From JAFAXD01 sp035472475 (GTDB taxonomy: Bacteria; Pseudomonadota; Alphaproteobacteria; Rhizobiales; Xanthobacteraceae): DNA of 56,920 bases. Made by a program: the position numbers and the translations under genes. This document shows, one piece after another, positions 15,840 to 24,327 of the stretch. The stretch spans positions 1 through 56,920 of the forward strand of contig DATIPA010000072.1 in the NCBI GenBank assembly GCA_035472475.1. The letters run 5' to 3'. Below the pieces are notes generated by a model. It searched no databases, had not been told where the DNA came from, and was given only the letters and a program-made list of their open reading frames with translations. Each line of letters begins with the position of its first letter. Within the stretch, counting starts at the first letter, position 1.

Positions 15840-16937
15840 GTGAGCATCATTTCATCGGGAGTGGACATCAACGCGGGGCGCAAGCCCCCGCGCCACCGCC
15901 TGTCGCCCGCCCGCGCCGTGGCGCGCCGGCTAGGATTGCGTTACGTCGATCAGGACGAGCTGACGTGGCGGCGAGCGCGGCGGGGCAAAGGGTTCTCCTA
16001 CCTGCGCGAGGATGGCTCGGTTATTCGCCATTCGCTCACCATCCGCCGTCTGGCCGCATTGGCGGTTCCGCCCGCCTATGAGGACGTGCGCTACGCCGCC
16101 GACGCCGCCGCGCATGTGCAGGCGATCGGACGCGACGCCGCGGGGCGACTGCAATACCGCTACCATCCCGAGTGGCAGAAGGTGCGCGAGAGCCGCAAGG
16201 CGCGCCGGTTGCTGCGGCTCGCCGCGGCCCTGCCGAAAATCCGCCGCAGCATCGCACAGCACCTGTCGGGGAATGAACCCACGCGGGAACTCGCATTCGC
16301 CGCCGTCATTGAACTGATCGCACGCAGCGCGATCCGGCCCGGCAACGACGATTACACCAAGAAGCATCGCTCCCACGGGGCCACCACGTTGCTCAAGTCG
16401 CACGTCTCCGTCGACGCTGCGGCGCTCAGACTTACCTTCCGAGGCAAGGGCAACAAACTGGTGCAAAAGGACGTCATTGCGCCTCGCCTGACCGCCGCGA
16501 TCGCCATGCTGCAGCAGCTGCCAGGCCGCCGGCTGTTCCAATATCGCGACGATGCCGGCGCCCTACAGCCGGTCAAATCGGCGCAGGTTAATCAGTTCCT
16601 GCGGGAGATCGCGGGCGCCAAGATATCGCTGAAGGACTTTCGCACTTTGTTGGCGTCCGTGGCCGCGTTGGACGCACTGGCCCGCACGACGCCTGCGGCG
16701 AGCGCACGCAAGCGCCGCACCCAGGTGCTCGACGCTGTCCGCGCCAGCGCCGAGGAGCTCGTCAACACGCCCGCCATATGTCGCAAGAGCTACGTGCACG
16801 AGGCGGTCGTGACCGCATTCGAGGATGGCGTCCTCGAGCGGTTTGCGGCCACCCTGCGGGGCTCCCGCTCGCAGGCGCGGCGCGAGCAGGTGCTGGCACG
16901 CGTGATCGCGACCGTCGATACGTCCGAGCGGGCCTAG
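15840..16937 (+). CDS. DNA topoisomerase IB (eukaryote/poxvirus-like)
   Basis: A 365-residue protein from GTG 15840 (AGAGG upstream). The N-terminal domain has LGLRYVDQDELTWRRARRGK, PPAYEDVRYAADAAAHVQAI and the signature GRDAAGRLQYRYHPEWQKVR. The catalytic domain has IRPGNDDY (first Arg), KGNKLVQKDV (general-acid Lys), GRRLFQYRD, KDFRTLLAS and the active-site Tyr in CRKSYVHEAV (Tyr318). It relaxes supercoils by single-strand nicking with a 3'-phosphotyrosine. The bacterial family is often found with Ku/LigD or stress genes, as here. The second catalytic His position (KDFRT followed by LL) is not fully typical. Confidence 0.93.
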   Translation: MSIISSGVDINAGRKPPRHRLSPARAVARRLGLRYVDQDELTWRRARRGKGFSYLREDGSVIRHSLTIRRLAALAVPPAYEDVRYAADAAAHVQAIGRDAAGRLQYRYHPEWQKVRESRKARRLLRLAAALPKIRRSIAQHLSGNEPTRELAFAAVIELIARSAIRPGNDDYTKKHRSHGATTLLKSHVSVDAAALRLTFRGKGNKLVQKDVIAPRLTAAIAMLQQLPGRRLFQYRDDAGALQPVKSAQVNQFLREIAGAKISLKDFRTLLASVAALDALARTTPAASARKRRTQVLDAVRASAEELVNTPAICRKSYVHEAVVTAFEDGVLERFAATLRGSRSQARREQVLARVIATVDTSERA

Positions 16938-17000
16938 CAAGGCTCGATGAACAAACGCGGGTGCTTTGCCATTTCGCTGCAGTCCGGTCGGGAGAATCGA

Positions 17001-17025
17001 AAGGGCCACCTGTGCGGTGGCCCTT
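17001..17025. terminator. Hairpin between convergent genes
   Basis: A 10-bp perfect stem AAGGGCCACC (17001-17010) / GGTGGCCCTT (17016-17025) with a 5-base loop. T-runs are weak on both strands. It probably serves both converging transcripts. Confidence 0.5.
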
Positions 17026-17047
17026 CGCCGTCAAGACGATGCGGTGC

Positions 17048-17458
17048 TTACGACTTCTCGGGGACCCACTGGGTTTTGGTGCTGTCGTACTTATAGCCGG
17101 GAGCGCTCTTGAGCGCGTCCTTGGTTGTGTTCATGACAAGCCACCACTTGTTGTCCTTTTTCTTGCCCCTGACCGCGCTGAACGGCACGGCAACGTCTTT
17201 CTCGCCGGCGCCGAGAAAACCACCGACGCCGATAATGAGAGCGTTCACGCGACCTTCCTGGTCAACGAGCACATCGACGATCTCGCCGATCTTGTTGTCC
17301 GAAGGATCGTACACGTTCTGCTTGTAATAGTTGGTCACGGTTCCTGAATCGGCAGGCAGCGACGTCATCAGCCGGGCCGATCCCGGTGCGGCGTTCTGTG
17401 AATATGCGGGTGAGCTCGCCAGCAGTGCGAGCGCGGCCGCGACGACAAGTTTCTGCAT
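17048..17458 (-). CDS. Exported PRC-barrel domain protein
   Basis: A 136-residue protein from ATG 17458 (CGGAGC upstream). A signal peptide (MQKLVVAAALALLASSPAYS) precedes a PRC-barrel: NYYKQNVYDPSDNKIGEIVD, VDQEGRVNALIIGVGGFLGA, KDVAVPFSAV and KDNKWWLVMNTTKDALKSAP. Secreted PRC-barrel proteins are abundant in rhizobia and usually stress-induced, with no known reaction. A perfect EcfG promoter lies 38 bases upstream. Confidence 0.92.
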   Translation of the reverse strand: MQKLVVAAALALLASSPAYSQNAAPGSARLMTSLPADSGTVTNYYKQNVYDPSDNKIGEIVDVLVDQEGRVNALIIGVGGFLGAGEKDVAVPFSAVRGKKKDNKWWLVMNTTKDALKSAPGYKYDSTKTQWVPEKS

Positions 17459-17496
17459 AAGATGCTCCGCTCTGGGTTGTAGTGGTCCGGAAAGCA

Positions 17497-17521
17497 AACG
17501 CGTTTCCACGACGCCGGTTCC
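17497..17521 (-). promoter_or_regulatory. EcfG-type promoter for the PRC-barrel gene
   Basis: GGAAC (17517-17521), 16 bases, then CGTT (17497-17500) on the minus strand. Exact consensus. Confidence 0.75.
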
Positions 17522-17606
17522 TGCGCGCTAATTAGAAAACGACGTCGATATGTCTTTTGACGTGTTTGCGCTTCCCGCACGTGGAAGGGATCTCGTGCAG
17601 CGTTAC

Positions 17607-17631
17607 GGAACTTTGACTCAGATGGAGCGTT
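17607..17631 (+). promoter_or_regulatory. EcfG-type promoter for DUF3309 copy 2
   Basis: GGAAC (17607-17611), 16 bases, then CGTT (17628-17631), 38 bases upstream of the ATG at 17670. Exact consensus, divergent from the PRC-barrel promoter about 85 bases away. Confidence 0.75.
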
Positions 17632-17669
17632 TACAGGTTGTTGATATTATTTGTAGTTGGAGAAAATTG

Positions 17670-17825
17670 ATGCTCGGCACCATTCTGGTCATCATCCTCA
17701 TTATCGTGTTGATCGGCGCACTCCCGTCCTGGCCCTACAGTTCGGGCTGGGGTTATTACCCGTCGGGAGGGCTCGGCCTGGTAATCGTGATCTTGCTGAT
17801 CCTGGTTTTGATGGGTCGCATTTGA
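17670..17825 (+). CDS. DUF3309 family small membrane protein (copy 2)
   Basis: A 51-residue protein: MLGTILVIILIIVLIGALPS, a Trp/Tyr/Gly turn (WPYSSGWGYYPSGG), then LGLVIVILLILVLMGRI. The two-helix layout and the LMGR C-terminus match the copy at 2336-2500. The ATG at 17670 has a GGAGAAAATTG site, and longer upstream frames are spurious. It has its own stress promoter. Inner-membrane location is likely; function unknown. Confidence 0.85.
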   Translation: MLGTILVIILIIVLIGALPSWPYSSGWGYYPSGGLGLVIVILLILVLMGRI

Positions 17826-17927
17826 CGAGCCCAACTCACGCGATCCGTTGTCGCCTGCCAGTCATCAAGTGAACACAGGCGAACGTCGTAACCGCTGCGA
17901 TGGTTTGGCGCGTCATCAGTTCAACAT

Positions 17928-17952
17928 GGAACTTTTCAGGCGACGCTCGATT
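17928..17952 (+). promoter_or_regulatory. Probable EcfG-type promoter, variant -10
   Basis: GGAAC (17928-17932), 16 bases, then GATT (17949-17952), about 70 bases upstream of the DUF883 start. It has the same -10 variant as before the first CsbD gene. Confidence 0.45.
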
Positions 17953-18020
17953 GTCCGTTTGTCAATTCGGACACTCGTTGACTCGCAAACAACCGCGGCA
18001 CCGCCGCTCGGAGGGAAATC

Positions 18021-18458
18021 GTGAATGCATCAACACACGGAACGTCGGCCAACCCCGGCTCCCGTTCATCGGATTTTGGAGCTGCCCGCGAGAACGTCAG
18101 TGACGCGCTGAACCGTGGCAGGGAAGGTCTTTCGAACGCAGCATCCACGCTGGCCAGCAACGCGTCGACCGACATGGAAAGTCTGCGCAAGGATCTCAAC
18201 AGCCTGAAGGACACCGTGTCCCAGTTCATCAGTCAGGCCGGCGAAGTTTCGTCATCGGTCGCCAACCAGGTCAGCGGCGCTGCCTCGGACCTCGCGGAAC
18301 GCGGAGCCAACGTAGCATCGGCCGCCAAGGACCAGGCCAAGACCTTCGCATCGGAGCTTGAGACGATGGGCCGTCGCAACCCTCTCGGCGCGATGGCGGC
18401 GGCGGTCATGGTTGGCGTCCTCATCGGGGTGATCAGCCGGGGCCGGAGCAGCTCCTGA
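18021..18458 (+). CDS. DUF883 (YqjD/ElaB-like) membrane-anchored protein
   Basis: A 145-residue protein from GTG 18021, preceded by GGAGGGAAATC. A long amphipathic helix region (MESLRKDLNSLKDTVSQFIS, then AASDLAERGANVASAAKDQA) ends with the DUF883 tail GRRNPLGAMAAAVMVGVLIG plus ISRGR. In E. coli, relatives are ribosome-associated inner-membrane proteins of stationary phase. Its stop overlaps the start of the next gene (TGATG), so the two are coupled. Confidence 0.9.
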   Translation: MNASTHGTSANPGSRSSDFGAARENVSDALNRGREGLSNAASTLASNASTDMESLRKDLNSLKDTVSQFISQAGEVSSSVANQVSGAASDLAERGANVASAAKDQAKTFASELETMGRRNPLGAMAAAVMVGVLIGVISRGRSSS

Positions 18459-19174
18459 TGTTTTTCAAGCTCCTGAAGCTTGCCGGCCTTGATATCAATG
18501 CCAAGATCGCCGAGCTCAAGGCCGCTCTTGCGTGCAAGGCCGAACAAGCTTCGGAGCAGGTCACGCGCAAGGCCCGCGCGATGGCGATGGTCGCGGGCCT
18601 GTTGTGGTGCGCCGGCATCTTTGCGCTGCTGGCGCTGATTGTCGGCTTGTTCGCGCTCTATAAGTGGGGCGAGTTACATTACGGGGTGTTTACCGGGCTG
18701 ACCCTCGCCGGCGGCCTGTTGATCGTTCTCACCATCGTTCTTGTGCTCGCAGCGCTATGGGTCGCGAAGCAATCCGCGCATGAGCCGCCGGTTTGGCACA
18801 TCGTTCGTGCATCGACGCCGCTGCCCCAGGACCCCCGACAGGTCGCGGACGCGGAGCGGCTCCAAATGACCGAGGGCTTTGTGCCGCCTCCCTATCGATC
18901 ATCCGCCGCAAAACCCGAAGACCTGGTCGAACCGCTGATCGTCCTGTTGGGCCAGTATCTCCGTCCGCCGGAGACCGGATATCAGGCGATCGATGATCTG
19001 CTTGGTCAGATCGGATCGCGCGCCCGCGGCACGACCGAGGAAGCGGTGGCGCGCGGGTCGGATCTCGTTCGCAACGGCAATCGAGCGACCATGCTGAGCG
19101 TGCTGGGAGCCGCGACATTGTTCGGCTTTCTACTCGCACGCGGCGCGCAGCACCGGGATATCCATCCCGCGTAG
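18458..19174 (+). CDS. Phage-holin-superfamily-like membrane protein
   Basis: A 238-residue protein. An amphipathic N-terminus (AKIAELKAALACKAEQASEQ) leads into two membrane helices (about residues 43-68 and 76-103: MVAGLLWCAGIFALLALIVG and GLTLAGGLLIVLTIVLVLAA), as in the Actinobacteriophage_holin-6 / YqjE-type family encoded next to DUF883 genes. A cytosolic stretch of about 100 residues and a further short hydrophobic segment (MLSVLGAATLFGFLLARGAQ) follow. It is translationally coupled to the DUF883 gene. Confidence 0.75.
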   Translation: MFFKLLKLAGLDINAKIAELKAALACKAEQASEQVTRKARAMAMVAGLLWCAGIFALLALIVGLFALYKWGELHYGVFTGLTLAGGLLIVLTIVLVLAALWVAKQSAHEPPVWHIVRASTPLPQDPRQVADAERLQMTEGFVPPPYRSSAAKPEDLVEPLIVLLGQYLRPPETGYQAIDDLLGQIGSRARGTTEEAVARGSDLVRNGNRATMLSVLGAATLFGFLLARGAQHRDIHPA

Positions 19175-19178
19175 TGAC

Positions 19179-20321
19179 TTACGCAACTGCCCGGCCGACC
19201 GTATCAGCCATGACGGCGCCGCGGTTTCCGAGCGGCTTGGGCGGCCCGATCGTCGTATCGACGGCGGTTTGGTGCTCGATTTCTGCGTTGAGCTTCGCGC
19301 CGAGCAGGACAATCACGGCGGAGAGCCACATCCACATCATCAAGCCGATGACCGCGCCGAGCGCGCCGTATGTTGCGGTGTAGTTGGCGACATGGCTGAG
19401 ATACCAGGAAAACGCCGCAGACATCGCGAGCCAGAGGAAAGCTGCGGTCAAACTCCCGAGCGTAATCCAGTGCGGCTGCACCAACCGCCGGCTTGGTCCG
19501 TAGCGGTAAAGGATTCCAAACGCAGCCATGGCCAGGAACAGCATTGCGGGCCAACGCAGCAATGCGATGATCGTCAATTTGATGCCGGGAAAGCCGATCA
19601 TGGCGAATATCAGCGGCAACACGACGACGCCCGCCACGACCAGCAACATGCCCGCGATGCTGCAGACGGTGAGCAACATCGAAAATACGTTGAGCTTTAA
19701 GAAACTGCGCTTTTCCTCCTCGCCGTAAACGATGTTGAGCGCTTCAAACAGCGCTTTGACGCCGGCGTTGGCGCTCCACAGCGCGAGTGCGAGGCCACCG
19801 AGGAAACTCGAGGTCAGCCTGCCATCGCTGTTGGCGGTGATGCGGGCGATTTCGTCTCGCACAATGTCGAGAGCCGCGGGAGGCAGGATGTTGGACAGGA
19901 GATTAAGCTCGGCCTGGATCGCGCGTGCATCGGCGAACAACGCATAAGACGATACGCCGGCCGTGAGCGCGGGAACCATCGCCAGGAGCGCAAAAAATGC
20001 GACGCCCCCGGCGAGCGTCAGCAGATGATCGTCCGTAATGCCGGCCCACGTGCGCCAGAGAATGTCCTTCCAGCCCAGCCATGGAACGGCGAGCGGCGAG
20101 CCGGCCGCCCGGCCGCGCCCGGGCTGGCTTGCGCGCGCATTCTGGACCGCCATTGGCTCGTCCGCCGGAACTCGCGCACGAAAGGCGGCTATATTCTCGC
20201 GGTCGTTGTCGGACTGACTTTCTTCCTCGCCCTGCTCGCGCCCGGCCGTGAAGATAAGGAGGCCGGTCAACACCGCAGCGGCGGCCAGCGTCCAAACGTC
20301 ATCTCGTCCAAATTTGCTCAT
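19179..20321 (-). CDS. YihY/virulence factor BrkB family membrane protein
   Basis: A 380-residue protein. The first helix (VWTLAAAAVLTGLLIFTAGR) and a polar linker are extra. The YihY core follows: DHLLTLAGGVAFFALLAMVP, TSSFLGGLALALWSANAGVK, ALFEALNIVYGEEEKRSF, then alternating helices ending with TYGALGAVIGLMMWMWLSAV and LLGAKLNAEIEHQ. The family is an integral inner-membrane group, once called ribonuclease BN, whose transport role is unproven. The MSKFGRDD start at 20321 overlaps the end of an upstream relic frame by ATGA and has no clear ribosome site. Confidence 0.9.
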   Translation of the reverse strand: MSKFGRDDVWTLAAAAVLTGLLIFTAGREQGEEESQSDNDRENIAAFRARVPADEPMAVQNARASQPGRGRAAGSPLAVPWLGWKDILWRTWAGITDDHLLTLAGGVAFFALLAMVPALTAGVSSYALFADARAIQAELNLLSNILPPAALDIVRDEIARITANSDGRLTSSFLGGLALALWSANAGVKALFEALNIVYGEEEKRSFLKLNVFSMLLTVCSIAGMLLVVAGVVVLPLIFAMIGFPGIKLTIIALLRWPAMLFLAMAAFGILYRYGPSRRLVQPHWITLGSLTAAFLWLAMSAAFSWYLSHVANYTATYGALGAVIGLMMWMWLSAVIVLLGAKLNAEIEHQTAVDTTIGPPKPLGNRGAVMADTVGRAVA

Positions 20322-20438
20322 GGCAGTGCGAACAATGGTGCGCCCTGATAGTGAACGGGTTCGCCGCCATCGGGTTTCACAACCCCCGCATCCCCATCCA
20401 GCGCGAGCGGACCTATGGTGATGACGGGCCGCTCGTAA

Positions 20439-20606
20439 AGCGGAATTGCCAGCAGTGTATCGATCAGGCGGCTGTCGAGGACCACGACCTTTTCGGCAAA
20501 CGTCGCGGCATCGCCGTCGTGATGTGATAGCGGCCGGGCGAAAGAACTCGGCCAATCTTCCAGGCGGTCGTCGTCGATCGCCTCGGCGTAGCGGGCATCG
20601 ACACCT
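20439..20606 (-). pseudogene. Decayed copy of a ring-hydroxylating dioxygenase beta-subunit gene
   Basis: Bases 20439-20519 match 22379-22459 of the intact beta-subunit gene with a single mismatch. The match then jumps to 22722 onward and runs to about 20606 with small indels. The join falls in an 8-base direct repeat (CGCCGTCG at 22452-22459 and 22714-22721 of the intact copy), so 262 bases were deleted and the frame lost. On the minus strand the C-terminal frame (LLAIPL) runs on without the original stop to overlap the BrkB start. Confidence 0.85.
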
Positions 20607-20696
20607 TGCCGCGTTGCCGCACCCTGGAAAACATGACATCGTTGCCATCAGGCGGCGCGAGACCGTCCAACAACAACCAAGCATGGGAAGGCGACC

Positions 20697-22304
20697 ATGG
20701 AATACGATGGCATCATCGTCGGTGCAGGACACAACGGTCTGATCTGCGCGTCGTATCTTGCAAAGGCCGGTCTGAAGATCGCGGTCATCGAACGCAACGA
20801 CGTGATGGGCGGCGGCTGCTCCACCAGCGAATTCGTCGCACCCGGCTTCAAGCACAACTCGCATTCGTCCTACCATTTTATTGGCGAGGGGCCGGTCCTT
20901 CCCGATCTCGAACTCCACAAATACGGCTTGGCCTACATCTACCCGGAAGTGCAGCACGCCATGGTGTTCCGCGATGGCAAGGCACTCTGCATACACCGGA
21001 GCGTGCAGAACACGGCAAAAGCCATTGCACGTTTCTCGCAGGCGGACGCCAAGCGTTATCGCGAGCTCTGCCAACGCTTCGTGACCGAGATGGGCCCGTT
21101 GATGACCGAGTTCATGTATTCGGTCCCGCTGCCGCCCGCCGAAATCGCCAAACGACTCAGCGGCCCGGAATGCGATGACTTGTTCTCCTATATGCCGCTG
21201 ACCCTGCACCAGGCGGTCGAGCGCAATTTCGAAAGCGAATATGTGCGGATGTTTTTCAATTGCATCCTGCATGCGATCGCGATCGAGAATGTTCCCGGCG
21301 TCGGTGCGTTCTTTCCGCGTCTGCTCAGCCGGCTGACCAAGCTTGGGCTGCCGGTCGGAGGCGCCGGTTCAGTCGCGCTCGCCTTGGAGAGGCTGCTGGA
21401 AGACCACGGCGCGACCCTCATTCGCGGCAAACACGTCAGCGCGATCACCTCGGAATCAAAGGGCGTGACCGGGATCCGCCTGGAGAATGGCGATACGCTT
21501 TCGTCACGATTTGTGGCGAGCGCGATCGACGCGCCGCAGACGATCCGGATTGCCGGCGAACAAAACTTTCCTACGAGTGTGGTCGAGGGCGTCAAGAAAT
21601 TCCAATGGTGCTCGCACAGCCTGGTGACGCTGCACTTGGCCTTGAATGAACCGCCCCGCTACGCCAAGGCAGAAGCCTTCGATCCGGACGTTGCGCGCGC
21701 CTGGAACATGATCTTCGGCGCGGATACGACCGCGGAAATCGATCAGTGCTTCGATGAAATCCATCAGAAGAAGCTGCCGACCCACTTCGCCGGCAACGGG
21801 ACCTGTTCGTCGAAATTCGACCCCTCGATCGCTCCCGCCGGCAAGCATGTCGCGTTCTGGTGGCCGTGGGCGCCCTATGACCTCGACGGCGACCCGACCA
21901 ATTGGGACAGGCGCAAGGACGACGTCGCCAACAGGCTGCTGTCACAATGGCGCGAATTCGCTCCCAATCTCACCGAAAAGAACGTGATTGCGCATGCGGT
22001 GTTCTCGCCGCTCGACATCGAGCGGCACTGCATCAACATGGTTCGCGGTAGCCACCACGTCGGGGCGTATATGCCTTCGCAGCTCGGCGGCAATCGACCG
22101 ACGCCGGACTTGGGCCGCTATAGCACGCCGATTAAAGGGCTGTACCTGTGCGGCGCAAGCAGCCACACCGGCGGCGCGGTCACCGGCAGCCCGGGATACA
22201 ATGCTGCCAACGTGATCGCGCGGGACCTCGGTGTTCAAAAGTGGTGGCAGCCGGTTCCGAGCCCGTCCTGGCCGCGCATGCCGATGGCGACCGCTGCGGA
22301 GTAA
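20697..22304 (+). CDS. FAD-dependent phytoene-desaturase-like oxidoreductase
   Basis: A 535-residue protein from ATG 20697 with GGGAAGGC upstream. The dinucleotide-binding motif is at the N-terminus (DGIIVGAGHNGLICASYLAK), with the acidic strand end IAVIERNDVMGGGCSTSEF. The C-terminal FAD motif is GLYLCGASSHTGGAVTGSPG. The layout is that of the NAD(P)/FAD-dependent amine oxidase / CrtI superfamily. No carotenoid genes are nearby and the neighbours are dioxygenase genes, so an aromatic or amine substrate is as likely as a carotenoid. It stands between the intact and broken copies of the dioxygenase beta gene. Confidence 0.88.
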   Translation: MEYDGIIVGAGHNGLICASYLAKAGLKIAVIERNDVMGGGCSTSEFVAPGFKHNSHSSYHFIGEGPVLPDLELHKYGLAYIYPEVQHAMVFRDGKALCIHRSVQNTAKAIARFSQADAKRYRELCQRFVTEMGPLMTEFMYSVPLPPAEIAKRLSGPECDDLFSYMPLTLHQAVERNFESEYVRMFFNCILHAIAIENVPGVGAFFPRLLSRLTKLGLPVGGAGSVALALERLLEDHGATLIRGKHVSAITSESKGVTGIRLENGDTLSSRFVASAIDAPQTIRIAGEQNFPTSVVEGVKKFQWCSHSLVTLHLALNEPPRYAKAEAFDPDVARAWNMIFGADTTAEIDQCFDEIHQKKLPTHFAGNGTCSSKFDPSIAPAGKHVAFWWPWAPYDLDGDPTNWDRRKDDVANRLLSQWREFAPNLTEKNVIAHAVFSPLDIERHCINMVRGSHHVGAYMPSQLGGNRPTPDLGRYSTPIKGLYLCGASSHTGGAVTGSPGYNAANVIARDLGVQKWWQPVPSPSWPRMPMATAAE

Positions 22305-22374
22305 TTGGAGTCCCGGCGGCGCGCGCCGTGAGCAGCGACAAGCCTTGCCCACGCGAACCCCAGCCAGGACAAAC

Positions 22375-22890
22375 TCACAGCGGAATTGCCAGCAGTGTGT
22401 CGATCAGGCGGCTGTCGAGGACCACGACCTTTTCGGCAAACGTCGCGGCATCGCCGTCGAGCACAATGCGGTCGCGATAGCAGCCGGTCGCGAACAGCGT
22501 CGTCTCGCCGGTGTGCATGATGCGCGCAACCATGAAACTGGTGCGCGCCTCGAGTTCGCCGTTGCGGGCGACGACGCGCGGCGTGCCCAGCACGTGCCGG
22601 TAGCGCTGCGCCTCGTAGACGTTGGCCTGGCGCAATGCCTTGATGCGGTCACGCAGCATCGCGCGCGAGGTTGCCGACACGATGCCGATCGGAAATCCCT
22701 GCGCGAGGTTCTCCGCCGTCGTGATGTGATAGCGGCCGTCCGGGCGAAAGAACTCGGGCCATTCTTCCAGGCGGTCGTCGTCGATCGCCTCGGCGTAGCG
22801 GGCGTTGAGATCCTGGACCGCGAATTGCCGCTCGAGCGTGACCAGATCACGCCCGGGCGCGCGTTCGATTTTGCCCAACTCGGCCGGCAT
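22375..22890 (-). CDS. Aromatic-ring-hydroxylating dioxygenase beta subunit
   Basis: A 171-residue protein of the SnoaL/NTF2-like beta-subunit family: QFAVQDLNARYAEAIDDDRL, then EEWPEFFRPDGRYHITTAEN, and MLRDRIKALRQANVYEAQRY with HVLGTPRVV. The small subunit is structural in the alpha3beta3 enzyme. It starts one base after the alpha-subunit stop, so the pair is an operon. A truncated copy lies at 20439-20606. Confidence 0.92.
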   Translation of the reverse strand: MPAELGKIERAPGRDLVTLERQFAVQDLNARYAEAIDDDRLEEWPEFFRPDGRYHITTAENLAQGFPIGIVSATSRAMLRDRIKALRQANVYEAQRYRHVLGTPRVVARNGELEARTSFMVARIMHTGETTLFATGCYRDRIVLDGDAATFAEKVVVLDSRLIDTLLAIPL

Positions 22891-22891
22891 C

Positions 22892-24124
22892 TCACATCCG
22901 CATGTGCGCCCGGTAGGATTTCCAGAAGCCGCGCACAGCGGCTTCCGATACGCGGCTCTCCTCCGACGAGGTACCCTGCCCGCCCATTTCGACGACCGAG
23001 AGTTCGCGCGCCGCCGCGTGCGATCCGCGCTGCACGAACCCGACGGCCGCGCCGTCTTCCATGGAGATGAAACCGGCCGGGCCGATCAGATTGGCTTGGC
23101 GCAGGCGCAACGCGTTGAGCGCTTCGTCGTCGCTCTCAAAGCCGAAGCAGGTCCACACCAGTTCGGTGCGCTCGAGCCCCTGCGGCACGATGCGGCGCAC
23201 GGCGAGACTGTTCCTGATCTGCTGCAGGATAAACCCGGGAAACACCGCGAGGATCTGCAGCCCGATGCCGTCGCCGAACTCATCGACCGATTGCAGCAGC
23301 TCCGGCGCCTCCAGCGCGTAGCCCTCCTGAGCGGTGCGCAGCTTTGCCTGCTCATACTCCTTGCCGGCGACGTCGGCACTCATCGAATAGCTGATGTGGC
23401 CGGCGCCGTTTTCGCTGACCACGAGGCCGCCCTTCTGTGACAGCCGGTTGAGCCGGAAGGTGGTGAAGAACATGTGCAGCAGGCTCGCATGGTACGAGTC
23501 CTTGGTGTTCTCCATGTAGAGCTTCCAGTTGCTGGGCAGCGCCTGGCTGTAGCCGCCAATGAGCCGGACCGGCGCGCGCATCACGCGGCGGATGCCGCGC
23601 ATGATGTCGGGCCCGAGATAGGTTTCCAGCGGCGGCGTCTCGGTTCCCAGCGTCCCAAACACCAGCCCGGCCAAGGTCTCGAGGCGCAGCTGGCGCGGCG
23701 CGTGCCGCTCAGGCGTTGCGTCCGGCGGCATGCCGCCCTTGCCGGCGATGCCGCGCCGGAAGGCGACGCCGGTCAGGTTGCCGGCAAGGTCGTAGGTCCA
23801 GTTGTGATAGACGCAGGCGAACTCCTTGCGCTCGCCCTGCTGGTGCAGGCACAGCAGCGCGCCGCGGTGGGCGCAGCGATTTTCGAACGCATGCAGTTTG
23901 CCGTCGGCGTCGCGCGTCACCACGACCGGCATGTCGCCGAGATTGGAGGTGCGGAACGTGTTGGGGCGCGGCACCTCCGCCTCGAGGCAGAGAAAGTTCC
24001 AGGTGTTGCCGCGGAAGATGCGCTCCTGTTCCTGCGCATAAAGATCCTGGTCCGAGTAGATCCAGTAGGGCACGCGGGTCAGGCCCTCGCCGGGCCACTG
24101 CCGTACGCCGGTATGCACCGTCAT
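22892..24124 (-). CDS. Rieske aromatic-ring-hydroxylating dioxygenase alpha subunit
   Basis: A 410-residue protein. The Rieske [2Fe-2S] site is Cys84-x-His86 and Cys104-x2-His107 (ENRCAHRGALLCL, then FACVYHNWTYD). The mononuclear iron site is in MENTKDSYHASLLH, with Asp209 bridging and His212/His217 as ligands. The family includes anthranilate, benzoate and salicylate oxygenases; the exact substrate cannot be told. Ferredoxin and reductase partners are not adjacent; a [2Fe-2S] ferredoxin and a reductase do occur 10 kb downstream. The first gene of the alpha-beta operon. Confidence 0.93.
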   Translation of the reverse strand: MTVHTGVRQWPGEGLTRVPYWIYSDQDLYAQEQERIFRGNTWNFLCLEAEVPRPNTFRTSNLGDMPVVVTRDADGKLHAFENRCAHRGALLCLHQQGERKEFACVYHNWTYDLAGNLTGVAFRRGIAGKGGMPPDATPERHAPRQLRLETLAGLVFGTLGTETPPLETYLGPDIMRGIRRVMRAPVRLIGGYSQALPSNWKLYMENTKDSYHASLLHMFFTTFRLNRLSQKGGLVVSENGAGHISYSMSADVAGKEYEQAKLRTAQEGYALEAPELLQSVDEFGDGIGLQILAVFPGFILQQIRNSLAVRRIVPQGLERTELVWTCFGFESDDEALNALRLRQANLIGPAGFISMEDGAAVGFVQRGSHAAARELSVVEMGGQGTSSEESRVSEAAVRGFWKSYRAHMRM

Positions 24125-24327
24125 GATCTACTCCAGGCCAATAGGTCCGCTGGATCGATATTACGCCGTGGCAGGCGATTGCACACCGGCAGAAAATCGC
24201 GCGCAGCCATTCCGGGGCCGGCCTGCGGTTTCGGTTCGACGGCGGTTATGGCGTCCGGACAGCCGCTGCGCGCCCTCCGGAATCAACGCGCGAGTTTTCG
24301 ACAGCCCGCCGGCCGTGTTTGAAGCGT

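Noticed and set aside
19179..21272. A single 697-residue gene covering BrkB and its upstream region
   Set aside because: The upstream part is the frame of a decayed dioxygenase copy and antisense to the FAD oxidoreductase gene; only the last 380 residues are the YihY/BrkB protein.
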